The notes beneath the pieces were generated by a model, which was not told where the DNA came from, made no database searches, and saw only the letters and a program-made list of their open reading frames with translations. The translations under genes and the position numbers were made by a program. A DNA stretch of 64,000 nucleotides from Bacteroidales bacterium (GTDB taxonomy: Bacteria; Bacteroidota; Bacteroidia; Bacteroidales; UBA932). Location: positions 1-64,000 of the forward strand of contig SUYU01000009.1 of NCBI GenBank assembly GCA_015060245.1, in the 5' to 3' direction. Each line of letters begins with the position of its first letter. Position 1 is the stretch's first letter. Shown in pieces: positions 45,318 through 55,581 of the stretch.

Positions 45318-46541
45318 ATGAAATTGTTGAATGGAATAATATTTTCAATTATAATGGTTCTCCACATTGGTTGCTCCAATGTGGAGACTCGTTATGAAGT
45401 GATAGACTTGGCGGGGGCTGTTCATAATGTCGAACCTTGTAAATTAAGCACTTATGCCTCAAATATAGATTATCTTCCAATAGGGTTGGAAGATAGTGTT
45501 TTGCTTGGTGATATTTATTATCATAAATTTTTGGTAGATGAAGAGAATATTTTTATAGTTGCTCCCAAAATGAAATGTATTTACATGTTTGGCAGGGATG
45601 GCAAATTGATCAGGAGTATTGGACAAAGGGGACGTGCTTATGGCGAGTATACTGCAGCCAGAAGTATGATGTCAGACAGTGGATCGGATTTGCTGATGGT
45701 TGAGGGTGGAAACAAGACTGTATTTTATTCAACAACAGACGGTTCCTGTAAGGGAGAATATAATTTTGATGAGTTGTTTGATAAATCAAAAGATCAACTG
45801 ATGGTTGCCAGGGATGGGCGCAGCCAGATTCTTTCCAATGTCACCATTGCAAAAATAGTGATGAAAGATAAGAAATTTTATCTTGCTACAGGAGACCAGT
45901 CAACTCTTGATCAGGCTCTGATAATCGTAGGAGAGAATGGTGCGATTGAGTCAAGAGTGGAAATAAGGAAAACAGAAGTGAGAAACTTTTTCAACAATGT
46001 TCTCACCGCTTCAATTTATGAATATGACAACAAAATTAATCTTATTCATGGATTGCAGGATACAATATATCAACTTGAAGGGGAGAGACTGATCCCAAGA
46101 ATAGCCATTAATTATGGAAATTATCAGACATTGTCGACCCAAAAAAGCAGGAGGAGATCCAATAACTCAATGCAGGTTGCTGTGGGGTATCAATTTATTG
46201 AGTCTGCGGCAATGATTGCAGGTACGGTTTTTCTTCCTTCATCTGCTGTTGTGTACAGTAATGGAAGCCAATATTCCAATTTCGTATATGATAAGGCAAG
46301 TCGCAAGAGTGTTATTGTTGATTATCAGGAAGAGTTTGATATGGCAGGCTTTATAAATGATATTGATGGTGGAATGCCATTTTGGCCCCAGCAGTTGAGG
46401 GGAAACAAGATGTTCAGTTTTGTGGACGCCGGCACATTTATAGAGATGAGTAAAAAATGCAATTCTCCGAAGATGAAAGAGGTTGCCCGGAAACTTACTG
46501 AAGAGAGCAACCCCGTTCTTGTTGAAGTTACGTTAAAATAG
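45318..46541 (+). CDS. 6-bladed beta-propeller lipoprotein, paralogue 3
   Basis: A predicted lipoprotein (407 residues) with the same fold as the genes at 3.5 and 24.4 kb; function unknown. A lipobox signal MVLHIGCSNVETRYEV (Cys about 19) is followed by the family start TYASNIDYLPIGLEDSVLLG. Blade motifs such as MFGRDGKLIRSIGQRGRAYG follow. The C-terminus has FSFVDAGTFIEMSKKC and EESNPVLVEVTLK. The ATG at 45318 is used; a TTG 9 bp earlier is the alternative. The promoter carries a pentanucleotide repeat, which suggests expression may vary between cells. It sits alone between a DHOD-like gene and the HerA-like gene. Confidence 0.88.
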   Translation: MKLLNGIIFSIIMVLHIGCSNVETRYEVIDLAGAVHNVEPCKLSTYASNIDYLPIGLEDSVLLGDIYYHKFLVDEENIFIVAPKMKCIYMFGRDGKLIRSIGQRGRAYGEYTAARSMMSDSGSDLLMVEGGNKTVFYSTTDGSCKGEYNFDELFDKSKDQLMVARDGRSQILSNVTIAKIVMKDKKFYLATGDQSTLDQALIIVGENGAIESRVEIRKTEVRNFFNNVLTASIYEYDNKINLIHGLQDTIYQLEGERLIPRIAINYGNYQTLSTQKSRRRSNNSMQVAVGYQFIESAAMIAGTVFLPSSAVVYSNGSQYSNFVYDKASRKSVIVDYQEEFDMAGFINDIDGGMPFWPQQLRGNKMFSFVDAGTFIEMSKKCNSPKMKEVARKLTEESNPVLVEVTLK

Positions 46542-46577
46542 TGTGAATGCTTATACAGTTAATTGCCTTTTATTTTG

Positions 46578-46585
46578 TACTTTTG
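46578..46585 (+). promoter_or_regulatory. -7 box for HerA-like gene
   Basis: TACTTTTG, matching TAnnTTTG, 24 nt before the ATG at 46610. Confidence 0.45.
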
Positions 46586-46609
46586 CCTTAGTCATTTAAA
46601 AAGCAGAGT

Positions 46610-48163
46610 ATGTATAGAGATTCCCTACTTTATGTGGCCCATTCGGCCTCAGGTCCTATAAATATAATTGGAAAGATGGCCAACCGCCACGGCCTTATTG
46701 CCGGTGCCACCGGAACAGGAAAGACAGTTACACTACAGGTTCTTGCAGAGACTTTTTCACAGGCTGGTGTGCCCTGTTTTATGGCCGACATGAAGGGCGA
46801 TTTGTCGGGAATATCACAAGTGGGAAAATTGAGCGGCTTTATAGAGAAGAGATGCGTTGAGTTTGGTATGGAGGCCGCATCCCTTAAATTTGAGGGATGT
46901 CCTGTCCGTTTTTATGATGTGTATGGAGAGCAGGGGCACCCTATGCGTACAACTGTTGAGAGCATGGGACCGATGCTTCTTGCACGTCTTCTTGATTTGA
47001 ATGATACCCAGACAGGTGTGCTTACCCTTGCTTTTAAAATTGCGGAGGATGAGCAACTTCACCTTATTGACATGAAGGATTTGCGTCTTATGCTCGATTA
47101 TGTTGCAAAGAATGCCCAGAAATATGCAACAACATACGGCGCAGTATCGGTTGCCTCAATAGGGGCCATACAGCGTTCACTGCTGGCACTTGAGGAGCAG
47201 GGGGGCGACAAATTTTTTGGTGAGCCGGCATTTGACATTTATGATCTGCTCCAGACCGAAGGGGGGCGCGGAGTGATGAATATCCTTGCTGCCGACAAAC
47301 TTATGCTGCAGCCTAAACTCTACTCTACATTTCTGATGTGGCTCCTTGCTACAATCTATGAGAAGATGCCTGAAATAGGTGATATGGAACTTCCGAAAAT
47401 GGTCTTCTTCTTTGATGAGGCCCACATGCTGTTCAAGGATACATCAAAAGCCCTTACCGACAAAATAGAGCAGATTGTAAGACTTATCCGTTCAAAAGGT
47501 ATAGGTGTATATTTCATAACACAATCTCCGTCTGATTTGCCTGAAACAATTTTGGGACAGTGCGGAAACCGCGTACAGCACGCACTGAGGGCCTTTACGC
47601 CAAAAGATCAGGCTGCGGTAAAATCTGCGGCACAGACATTCCGCCCGAATCCCGCATTCTCAACGGAGAGGGAGATTCTTGAACTCGGTACCGGCGAGGC
47701 GCTGGTCTCATTCCTTGATGAGAAGGGTGCCCCATCTGTTGTGCAAAAGGCAAAAATTCTCTTCCCGCTCAGCCAGATAGGAGCCATAACAAGCGACCAG
47801 AGGGCTTCGGTCATGGCATCTTCGCGTGTGGCCGGGAAGTATGACACTCCGGTTGACAGGGAGTCAGCATTTGAAAAGATACTCAAGCAGCGTGAGCAGC
47901 AGCAGGCAGAAAAGGCCAGGCAGGAGGAGAGGATTGCGGCAGAAAAGGCCCAACAGGAACGCGAGAAGGAGAAGGCCAGGGAGCAGGCAAAACGCGAAAA
48001 AGAGGAGCAACGTGCCAGCAAGGCCAAAAAGGGAATCCTCACCACCATGCTTGGTACAGCCGTGACCTATTTTGCAAAGACTCTGGCAACTCAGATGGCA
48101 AAAAAGATAACAGGCGGCACATCACGTACAACAACCAGAAAGAGAACAACCAGAAAGAGATAG
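46610..48163 (+). CDS. HerA-like ATPase (DUF853, YjgR type)
   Basis: A predicted cytosolic hexameric P-loop ATPase of the FtsK-HerA superfamily, DUF853 branch. The 517 residues have Walker A GATGTGKTVTLQ near residue 33, Walker B MVFFFDEAHML near 265, and the sensor region YFITQSPSDLPETILGQ. The role of YjgR-type proteins is not settled; they lack the HAS-barrel seen in HerA of phage and repair systems. The C-terminus is a long Glu/Arg/Lys/Ala coiled coil (about 420-475), a hydrophobic patch (LTTMLGTAVTYFAKT), and a basic tail from the 15-bp direct repeat at 48129-48162 (TTRKR twice). No NurA-like nuclease gene is next to it, so this is probably not a HerA-NurA pair. Confidence 0.85.
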   Translation: MYRDSLLYVAHSASGPINIIGKMANRHGLIAGATGTGKTVTLQVLAETFSQAGVPCFMADMKGDLSGISQVGKLSGFIEKRCVEFGMEAASLKFEGCPVRFYDVYGEQGHPMRTTVESMGPMLLARLLDLNDTQTGVLTLAFKIAEDEQLHLIDMKDLRLMLDYVAKNAQKYATTYGAVSVASIGAIQRSLLALEEQGGDKFFGEPAFDIYDLLQTEGGRGVMNILAADKLMLQPKLYSTFLMWLLATIYEKMPEIGDMELPKMVFFFDEAHMLFKDTSKALTDKIEQIVRLIRSKGIGVYFITQSPSDLPETILGQCGNRVQHALRAFTPKDQAAVKSAAQTFRPNPAFSTEREILELGTGEALVSFLDEKGAPSVVQKAKILFPLSQIGAITSDQRASVMASSRVAGKYDTPVDRESAFEKILKQREQQQAEKARQEERIAAEKAQQEREKEKAREQAKREKEEQRASKAKKGILTTMLGTAVTYFAKTLATQMAKKITGGTSRTTTRKRTTRKR

Positions 48164-48181
48164 AGTTATTTCTATAAAGGG

Positions 48182-48222
48182 CAAATCCCTGCTGGAATAT
48201 TCTCCAGTAGGGATTTGTCGTC
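48182..48222. terminator. Terminator between HerA-like gene and catalase
   Basis: CAAATCCCTGCTGGA (48182-48196) pairs with TCCAGTAGGGATTTG (48203-48217) with one wobble, 6-nt loop. It separates convergent genes and closely resembles the terminator after groEL. Confidence 0.8.
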
Positions 48223-48254
48223 TAATGAGCAATCTTTTGGGCTGCCCTTTATCT

Positions 48255-49769
48255 CTATTCGGCATTCCTGAGCGCCTCATCAAGATAGATTCCGAGGGCA
48301 TTGGCCACACCTTCACCATATTTCGGATCAGCCTTGTAGCAATTGCGTATATGGCGTTGTTTAATGAAGTTGGCTGCGTCGCCCATTGCTCTGGCTGTAT
48401 TTTCAAACAGCAGTTGTTGTTCCTGAGGCGGCATGAGCCTGAAGAGGGCGCCGGGCTGGCTGTAGTAGTCATCATCATATTCGCGCTCATTGTAGTTGAA
48501 AACATCTCCACGCGCTTTTAGTGGGGGCTCTTTCATTGAAGGTGTATCTTTCCACTCTCCGTAACTGTTGGGTTCGTAGCCCAAAGTGCTGCCGTAGTTG
48601 CCGTCGGTACGCATTGTGCCGTCTCTGTGGTATGAGTGGAACGGACATCGCGGCCTGTTTACCGGAATCTGTTCAAGGTTTACTCCAAGTCGGTAACGTT
48701 GGGCATCGCCGTATGAGAAGAGGCGGCCCTGAAGCATTTTGTCGGGAGAAAAACCTATACCGTCAATTATGTTTACGGGGTTGAAGGCAGACTGCTCCAC
48801 CTCTGCAAAATAGTTGTCGGGATTACGGTTGAGTTCAAGTATTCCAACATCCTGTAGCGGAAAATCACCGTGGGGCCATACCTTTGTAAGGTCAAATGGG
48901 TTGATATGGTAGTTCTCGGCCTGCTGCTCGGTCATTGTCTGTATCTGGAAGAGCCACCTTGGAAAATCTCCCCTTTCAATGCTCTCATACAGATCTCTCT
49001 GGTGAGACTCCCTGTCTTTGGCAATTATGGCCTCTGCCTCCTGGTCTGTGAGGTTCTTGATACCCTGCATTGTGCGCAGATGAAATTTTACCCAGGTGCG
49101 TTCATTCTTTGCATTTATGAAACTGTATGTGTGGCTCCCAAATCCATGCATATGGCGGTATGAGTAGGGGATACCACGCGGACTCATCGTAATGGTAATC
49201 TGGTGCAGTGCCTCCGGCAGAAGTGTCCAGAAATCCCAGTTGTTGTTGGCACTGCGCATATTGGTACGCGGATCGCGTTTTATGGCATGGTTGAGGTCGG
49301 GGAACTTGAGAGGATCCCTCAAAAAGAATACAGGTGTATTGTTCCCTACAAGGTCCCAGTTCCCGGTATCGGTGTAGAATTTCATTGCAAAACCTCTTAT
49401 ATCCCGCTCTGCATCGGCGGCACCCCTCTCTCCCGCAACGGTTGAGAATCTTACAAAACATTCTGTCTTTTTGCCAATGTGGCTGAAGATGGATGCTCTG
49501 GTATATTGGGTAATGTCATGTGTTACCGTAAATGTGCCGTATGCTCCCGAGCCTTTGGCATGCATTCTTCGCTCCGGAATAACCTCGCGGTCAAAATGGG
49601 CAAGTTTCTCAATGAACCACGGGTCCTGGAGAACCATAGGGCCCCGCACGCCTGCAGTCTGTACGTTCTGGTTGTCTGCCACAATACGGCCGTTGGCCGA
49701 TGTGAGTTGTTGTGCGTTGTGGTTGGTGCCACGGCTGCTGTTGTTGAATGATTTTTTCTCCGTTTCCAT
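48255..49769 (-). CDS. Heme catalase
   Basis: A monofunctional heme catalase that decomposes hydrogen peroxide, protecting an anaerobe during air exposure. The 504 residues have the usual small-subunit clade-3 length. Conserved positions are the heme-site His in [14 protein letters not shown], Asn in [20 protein letters not shown], and the heme-ligand Tyr region [16 protein letters not shown]. The start is taken at the ATG 49769, where [14 protein letters not shown] begins. An in-frame extension of 106 residues to 50087 has no catalase-like sequence and is not part of the protein. No OxyR-like site is recognisable. Confidence 0.95.
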   Translation of the reverse strand: METEKKSFNNSSRGTNHNAQQLTSANGRIVADNQNVQTAGVRGPMVLQDPWFIEKLAHFDREVIPERRMHAKGSGAYGTFTVTHDITQYTRASIFSHIGKKTECFVRFSTVAGERGAADAERDIRGFAMKFYTDTGNWDLVGNNTPVFFLRDPLKFPDLNHAIKRDPRTNMRSANNNWDFWTLLPEALHQITITMSPRGIPYSYRHMHGFGSHTYSFINAKNERTWVKFHLRTMQGIKNLTDQEAEAIIAKDRESHQRDLYESIERGDFPRWLFQIQTMTEQQAENYHINPFDLTKVWPHGDFPLQDVGILELNRNPDNYFAEVEQSAFNPVNIIDGIGFSPDKMLQGRLFSYGDAQRYRLGVNLEQIPVNRPRCPFHSYHRDGTMRTDGNYGSTLGYEPNSYGEWKDTPSMKEPPLKARGDVFNYNEREYDDDYYSQPGALFRLMPPQEQQLLFENTARAMGDAANFIKQRHIRNCYKADPKYGEGVANALGIYLDEALRNAE

Positions 49770-50121
49770 ATTCAGAAGGGTTAAATGGGTAAGGTTTGAA
49801 TGGGCCCGCCTGGTACTCTCCGGAGTTGTACTCGTGGGCCGATACTTTTCTATGGAAACGGATAGTGTGGGTGTTTTGTTCGCTGTGCCGTTGAAATTGA
49901 GCGAAATTTTTGCCCTGGAATGAGCGCATATCATTACGTATTGTCTTACTCTTGGAGCGTTTGGCTTGCAGTTTTGGGGCGGGATGGTTGGGGGCAGATG
50001 GTTCGTGAAGTGCCGGTTTGGGCGGTCATGACTCGGGATGTGTTTTGTCCACATTACCGAAGTGACGTCTGGCGTGGGCAAAAACAAAAAAAGCCGATGA
50101 AAATATCACCGGCCTTTTGAG
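49770..50121. other. Region between catalase and tRNA-Gln
   Basis: A 352-bp gap with higher GC and unusually long open frames on both strands, none of which looks like a protein family. It ends with a hairpin terminator (AAAAGCCGATGA / TCACCGGCCTTTT, about 50087-50119) for the tRNA-Gln transcript. It should also hold the catalase promoter, but no TAnnTTTG box was found on the minus strand. Confidence 0.5.
50087..50119 (-). terminator. Terminator downstream of tRNA-Gln
   Basis: The hairpin on the minus strand runs TCAAAAGGCCGGTGA through ATATTTTCA to CGGCTTTTTTTG and a T run. It lies directly after the tRNA 3' end. Confidence 0.65.
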
Positions 50122-50192
50122 TTGAGATACCAGGATTCGAACCTAGACAGACAGAACCAAAATCTGTAGTGCTACCATTACACCATATCTCA
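50122..50192 (-). tRNA. tRNA-Gln (anticodon UUG)
   Basis: On the minus strand the sequence begins TGAGATATGGTGTAATGG and ends GGTTCGAATCCTGGTATCTC. The acceptor stem TGAGATA / TATCTCA is perfect. The D-arm, the anticodon stem-loop ACAGA TTTTGGT TCTGT with anticodon TTG, and the T-arm with the TTCGAAT loop fold in full. Discriminator base A. CCA is not encoded. Length about 71. Confidence 0.95.
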
Positions 50193-50203
50193 ATTTGAGA
50201 GCG

Positions 50204-50211
50204 CAAAGTTA
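50204..50211 (-). promoter_or_regulatory. Promoter (-7 box) for tRNA-Gln
   Basis: TAACTTTG on the minus strand (CAAAGTTA on +) lies 11 bp upstream of the tRNA. A TTTG at 50231-50234 (minus) sits 19 bp further up as a -33 element. The full -33/-7 pair makes this one of the best promoters in the window. Confidence 0.65.
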
Positions 50212-50253
50212 TGAACTTTTTTTTAATATCCAAAGGTTTTGGGTAAAAAGTTG

Positions 50254-50261
50254 TAACTTTG
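50254..50261 (+). promoter_or_regulatory. -7 box for tadA
   Basis: TAACTTTG matches the -7 consensus; the tadA ATG at 50350 is 88 nt downstream. Confidence 0.4.
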
Positions 50262-50349
50262 TGTCATACTCAATATATTGCTTGGATGTTGGCATTTTGT
50301 TCAGAGTCAGGAAGTATGGAGAGACAATCTGCATTTGGTAGGAATTTCT

Positions 50350-50787
50350 ATGGAACAGGAAGAGAAATATATGCTTGAAGCGCTGCGTGAGGCGCAGTTG
50401 GCTTGGGAGGAAGATGAGGTGCCAATTGGTGCGGTGGTGGTGTGCAACGGCAGAGTCATAGCAAGAGCGCACAACCTTACAGAGACCCTCAATGACCCTA
50501 CTGCGCATGCAGAGATGCAGGCAATTACTGCGGCTACGGCTTATTTGGGCGGCAAATACCTGACCGAATGTGAGATATATGTTACAGTAGAGCCTTGCCC
50601 GATGTGTGCTGCAGCCTTGGCTTGGGCTCAAATAAAAAGAGTAATTTATGGTGCTCCCGACAGCAAACGCGGTTTCTCCCTCTTCTCACCCTCACTCCTT
50701 CATCCAAAGACAGAGATTGTGGGCGGAGTGCTCAAGGAGCAGTGTGGCAGTATGGTTACAGAGTTTTTCAGGGGCAAAAGGCAATAG
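50350..50787 (+). CDS. tadA: tRNA adenosine deaminase TadA
   Basis: A zinc-dependent deaminase that turns the wobble adenosine of tRNA-Arg(ACG) into inosine. The 145 residues show the HAE motif THAEMQAITAA near residue 57 and the second zinc motif EPCPMCAAALAWAQIKRV. The proton-donor Glu is present. Length is near the usual 150-160. The start is the ATG at 50350; an upstream in-frame ATG at 50278 adds unconserved residues over the promoter. The preceding gene is tRNA-Gln on the opposite strand; the YqaA-like gene follows after 57 bp. Confidence 0.92.
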   Translation: MEQEEKYMLEALREAQLAWEEDEVPIGAVVVCNGRVIARAHNLTETLNDPTAHAEMQAITAATAYLGGKYLTECEIYVTVEPCPMCAAALAWAQIKRVIYGAPDSKRGFSLFSPSLLHPKTEIVGGVLKEQCGSMVTEFFRGKRQ

Positions 50788-50844
50788 CAGGGATTTGGTG
50801 ACAGGTTTTAAATTGTACAGGGAGTCCGGAGTAAAGAGTTTATT

Positions 50845-51318
50845 ATGGAGTGTTTACAGGAACTTGGATATATAGGATTGTTTATAGGGTGTTTTTTGGC
50901 TGCTACGGTCATACCGTTCAGTGCCGAGATTCTTTTGATTGGCATGCTGGTGGCAGGAGGTGATCCGCTGACAACATTTTTGACAGCCACATCGGGCAAT
51001 AGTCTTGGCAGCCTTACCTCTTATGGAATGGGGTATCTTGGCAAATGGGAGTGGATTGAGAAGTGGTTCCATGTTTCGCGTGAGAAACTGGAGCGGCAGA
51101 AATCAAAGATTGACCGCTATGGGCCTCTGCTGGCAATGCTCTGCTGGCTGCCGTTTATTGGAGATGTCTTTGCCATAGGCCTTGGCTTTTACAGGCTAAA
51201 CTTTGTCAAGTGCTTTATTTTCATAGTTTTGGGAAAGGCCTTGAGGTTTGGAGTGTGGGTAGTGCTATATGTCTTGTACGGCCAATCGTTCATAGACTTC
51301 ATCATGCAGTATATCTGA
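50845..51318 (+). CDS. YqaA-like small membrane protein
   Basis: A predicted inner-membrane protein of the YqaA/SNARE-associated (VTT, DedA-related) group; function uncertain in this family. The 157 residues start MECLQELGYIGLFIGCFLAA. Hydrophobic helices are near 6-30, about 35-58, about 90-110 and about 120-152. The amphipathic Glu/Arg loop GKWEWIEKWFHVSREKLERQ lies between. The Asp and Pro of LCWLPFIGDVFAIGLG are conserved in YqaA-type proteins. It is 57 bp downstream of tadA and may be co-transcribed. Confidence 0.8.
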   Translation: MECLQELGYIGLFIGCFLAATVIPFSAEILLIGMLVAGGDPLTTFLTATSGNSLGSLTSYGMGYLGKWEWIEKWFHVSREKLERQKSKIDRYGPLLAMLCWLPFIGDVFAIGLGFYRLNFVKCFIFIVLGKALRFGVWVVLYVLYGQSFIDFIMQYI

Positions 51319-51732
51319 TCCGCTTATGCAGAAGCAATCTCCGGCGCACAATTTTTTTTGCCCGCGTGTGGCGCAATAAGTGCAACCGCAGGCAGGTTTT
51401 GTGTCGTAGTGCGTGCAACTTGAAGCCGGTGTTGTGGGGAGAGTGCGTGCAACTGCAAGCAGGAGTTGTGGAGCAGACAGAGCAACCGCAAGCCGCTGTC
51501 GTGGGAAAGTGCCTGCGAAAAGAGGCATGGAATATGGCAAAATGTGTCAATTTGTCAGAGGTAGCACAACAAAACCCTTTGGCACTGCTTTTGCCAAAGA
51601 ATTACAGTTGTCCGGCAGGGAGTAAACAGAAGTTGTCCCGGGCGGCAGAACGGCTGACGGTGCGTGGATTGTAAAGCAAGCGTTGAGCCGGAAATAAAAA
51701 GAGATGATAATTAATAAATAAAAACTGAAATT
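51319..51732. other. Repeat-bearing region upstream of groES
   Basis: A 414-bp gap, more GC-rich than its surroundings in the left half, with no recognisable gene. It contains a degenerate 33-34 bp tandem repeat (see 51380-51513). The last 60 bp before groES are AT-rich. No CIRCE palindrome is seen. Confidence 0.55.
51380..51513. repeat. Degenerate 33-34 bp tandem repeat upstream of groES
   Basis: Four imperfect units start at 51380, 51413, 51447 and 51480, each beginning GTGCAAC or GAGCAAC, followed by CGCAGGC-like sequence and a GTTGTGG core. The period is constant, identity moderate. Confidence 0.65.
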
Positions 51733-52005
51733 ATGACTATTAAACCATTAGCAGACAGAGTGCTTATTGAGCCAAAAGCGGCTGAAACCAAGACAGCAAG
51801 CGGATTGTTCATTCCGGATAATGCAAAGGAGAAACCACAAGAGGGAAAAGTGTTGGCAGTAGGTCCTGGCAAGAAGGATGAGCCAATGGAGGTTAAAGTT
51901 GGAGATATTGTCCTTTACGGCAAATATGCAGGTACTGAGATCAATTCAGAGGGCAATTCATATATGATTATGCGCCAGTCAGATATTTTGGCAGTAATCG
52001 GCTAA
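51733..52005 (+). CDS. groES: Co-chaperonin GroES
   Basis: The 10-kDa lid of the GroEL folding chamber. The 90 residues start [20 protein letters not shown], with the mobile-loop region [20 protein letters not shown] that contacts GroEL. The C-terminal strand [17 protein letters not shown] is intact. groEL follows after 33 bp; together they form the standard operon. Upstream lies a tandem repeat region. I find no CIRCE site for HrcA and no SD, so heat control is by other means. Confidence 0.97.
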   Translation: MTIKPLADRVLIEPKAAETKTASGLFIPDNAKEKPQEGKVLAVGPGKKDEPMEVKVGDIVLYGKYAGTEINSEGNSYMIMRQSDILAVIG

Positions 52006-52014
52006 ACAAGGTAA

Positions 52015-53676
<1,662 letters not shown>

Positions 53677-53762
53677 AAAGCCCGTTCTCTTCACTACAGG
53701 CACAGGGTCTCTCTGCAGGCCGGAAAGAGTGAGGTTGACCACAAAGTCATCTCCATGAATGA

Positions 53763-53798
53763 CAAATCCCTATCAGAAACAATTCTGGTAGGGATTTG
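53763..53798. terminator. Terminator after groEL
   Basis: CAAATCCCTATCAGAA (53763-53778) with TTCTGGTAGGGATTTG (53783-53798), one wobble, 4-nt loop. It shares the CAAATCCCT...AGGGATTTG frame of the terminator at 48182. Confidence 0.85.
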
Positions 53799-53834
53799 CT
53801 GTTTGATACGGTTGCAACTTAAGTTTGATGGGTA

Positions 53835-54470
53835 TTAACCTACAAGCCAAACAAGCACGTGATTCTCAAAAACTTCGTACTCAAGTTCAAACTCCTCTTC
53901 CTCGCCATCCTTATCAATGAAAGTGGCGTCAATCTCGCCTTCATCTTTAGGGTTGAACTTGTCTACCTCCATCTGTTTTGCAAAATCAACTCCATGCTGG
54001 CTCATTCTCTTGTAGATGGCCTCTTTTGCGCACCAGTAGATGGCAAGATGGAGATTGCGGTGCTTCTCCGAAAGATCCTCTCTCTCCTCCTCTGAAAGGG
54101 CCTTCTTCTCAACGGCCGAAAAGTCTCTCTCGAGGCACTCCACATCAATTCCTACATCCTCTGTTGGGTGTGTGATTATGGCCACAAATCTGTTGGTGTG
54201 TGTAATGCTTATGTGAATTGAATTGTTCTGGATGAACGGGCTGCCATTGTCGTGGTGGCCCAAATATACCTTCTCTTCAAAAACTGTGTTGAGCAGAGCC
54301 CTGACAGCAAGTTTCTCTTTTCTGCGTGCTTCGCTTCTTGTGAGGTAAAGTTCCTCAAGTTCGTCATTTGGAATAGAAACCAACTTCAACAGGTCATCCT
54401 CGCTTTCCGTGACCTCCCAGACAGAAATCTCTGCGCCATTACGCAACTTTCTTCTAAAATAGAGTCCCAT
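53835..54470 (-). CDS. 4'-phosphopantetheinyl transferase
   Basis: It transfers the phosphopantetheine arm of CoA to a carrier protein (ACP, PCP or similar). The 211 residues carry the superfamily motifs: HISITHTNRFVA near residue 92, GIDVECLERDF near 118, and WCAKEAIYKRM near 148, so the Mg2+ and CoA residues are present. It is the Sfp/AcpT-like type, not AcpS. The acidic tail (DEGEIDATFIDKDGEEEEFE) is unusual in charge. The gene starts 6 bp after gldE; a gldE-PPTase pair recurs in Bacteroidales as far as I recall. No NRPS/PKS gene lies near it, so it may serve fatty acid ACP. Confidence 0.9.
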   Translation of the reverse strand: MGLYFRRKLRNGAEISVWEVTESEDDLLKLVSIPNDELEELYLTRSEARRKEKLAVRALLNTVFEEKVYLGHHDNGSPFIQNNSIHISITHTNRFVAIITHPTEDVGIDVECLERDFSAVEKKALSEEEREDLSEKHRNLHLAIYWCAKEAIYKRMSQHGVDFAKQMEVDKFNPKDEGEIDATFIDKDGEEEEFELEYEVFENHVLVWLVG

Positions 54471-54476
54471 TTTTTA

Positions 54477-55544
54477 TTATAATTTATTATTTGTCAAGTT
54501 TTTATAATTGTTTGTCAATTTTGCTTCGTTAAGATCTTCAACATCACCCTCATCAAGAATCTCTCCAAAAATCTCTTCAAGGATATCTTCAAGGGTAACA
54601 ATGCCGTCGGTTCCGCCATACTCGTCAACCACTACCGCCAGGTGCATCTTCTTGTTGCGGAACTCTTCAAGAAGATCATTTATCTTTTTGCTTTCGGGAA
54701 CAAAATAGGCCTCCCTTATATGCTTTTTCCAGTTGTACGAGGTGTTGTCGAGAAGGAAAGGCAAGACATCCTTTATATAAAGAAAACCCTTTATATCGTC
54801 CAAATCCTCCTTGTAAACCGGCAAACGGGAGTATCCGCACTCCGTAGCAATCTTTATTACCTCCTCATTGCTCATTTCAATGTCAAGGGCAACAACGTCA
54901 ACGCGTGGCCTCATGATCTTGCATACATCTGTTGTAGGCAACTTTACAATACCTTTGAGTATCTTCTTCTCTTCGCTTGCCGACGGAGTGGCAATCTCAA
55001 CCGCCTGCTCAAGGTCAGTGAGGGTTACATCGCTCTTTCCATGGATATTGGAGAACCTGTTTGTGAACTTGCTCATCAGCCAGTAGAAAGGCTTTGTAAG
55101 GGGAGCAACAAAAATGAGCGGCCTGCTCATGAATTTCGCAAATTTTACAGGTATATGTGTTGCTATGATTTTTGGCATGATCTCGCCAAAAAGCACGAGT
55201 ATGAATGTTACAATAATTGAATTGACCACAAACTCCATCACCGGATTGGTATCGAGGAACGGAAATATGTGGCCGATAATTATTGACGAGATAAGTACAA
55301 TAAGAATGTTCACGCAGTTGTTTATCTGCAGGATCGTGGCCAGAAGGTGGTCAGGATTGCCAAGAAGGCGCAAGATGAACGCGCTGCGCTTGTCCTGTTC
55401 AGCCTTAAGTTTGTCAAGTTGTTTTGGCGACAGCGAAAAAAATGAGGTTTCACTCCCGGAGATGAGAGCAGAACAACCCAAAAGGAGGATCAGACTGATC
55501 CCCAAACAGACAATTTCTATTGTAAAACTACTGGGAGGTTCCAA
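54477..55544 (-). CDS. gldE: GldE-like CNNM/CBS/CorC membrane protein
   Basis: A membrane protein of the CNNM-CBS-CorC family related to gliding-motility protein GldE, which supports GldD in gliding Bacteroidota; non-gliding Bacteroidales carry it too, with unknown role. The 355 residues start with TM helices (IEIVCLGISLILLLGCSALI), CNNM core, then CBS motifs with MHLAVVVDEYGGTDGIVTLE. The C-terminal CorC domain is short, ending soon after the CBS pair, so it is truncated relative to the 421-residue paralogue at 7.1 kb. The following PPTase gene is 6 bp away. Assignment to GldE rests on context and domain build. Confidence 0.78.
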   Translation of the reverse strand: MEPPSSFTIEIVCLGISLILLLGCSALISGSETSFFSLSPKQLDKLKAEQDKRSAFILRLLGNPDHLLATILQINNCVNILIVLISSIIIGHIFPFLDTNPVMEFVVNSIIVTFILVLFGEIMPKIIATHIPVKFAKFMSRPLIFVAPLTKPFYWLMSKFTNRFSNIHGKSDVTLTDLEQAVEIATPSASEEKKILKGIVKLPTTDVCKIMRPRVDVVALDIEMSNEEVIKIATECGYSRLPVYKEDLDDIKGFLYIKDVLPFLLDNTSYNWKKHIREAYFVPESKKINDLLEEFRNKKMHLAVVVDEYGGTDGIVTLEDILEEIFGEILDEGDVEDLNEAKLTNNYKNLTNNKL

Positions 55545-55581
55545 AATTAAACAGTTACTTGGTTAACGGGTGCAAAGATAA

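Noticed and set aside
46610-48163. HerA-type antiphage defence gene
   Set aside because: The DUF853 build, without a nuclease or SIR2 partner nearby, fits the housekeeping YjgR group better.
49770-50087. In-frame N-terminal extension of 106 residues on the catalase gene
   Set aside because: It has no catalase-like sequence and is composed of low-information codons over the intergenic region; [10 protein letters not shown] at 49769 is the family-like start.
51380-51513. CRISPR array
   Set aside because: Repeats are degenerate and back to back with no spacers and no cas genes.
51210-51674. Long open frames over the groES upstream region on both strands
   Set aside because: Translations are Cys/Gln/Thr-rich from the tandem repeat, overlap the YqaA-like gene and match no family.
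51313-51732. CIRCE (HrcA) site before groES
   Set aside because: No TTAGCACTC-N9-GAGTGCTAA palindrome is present.
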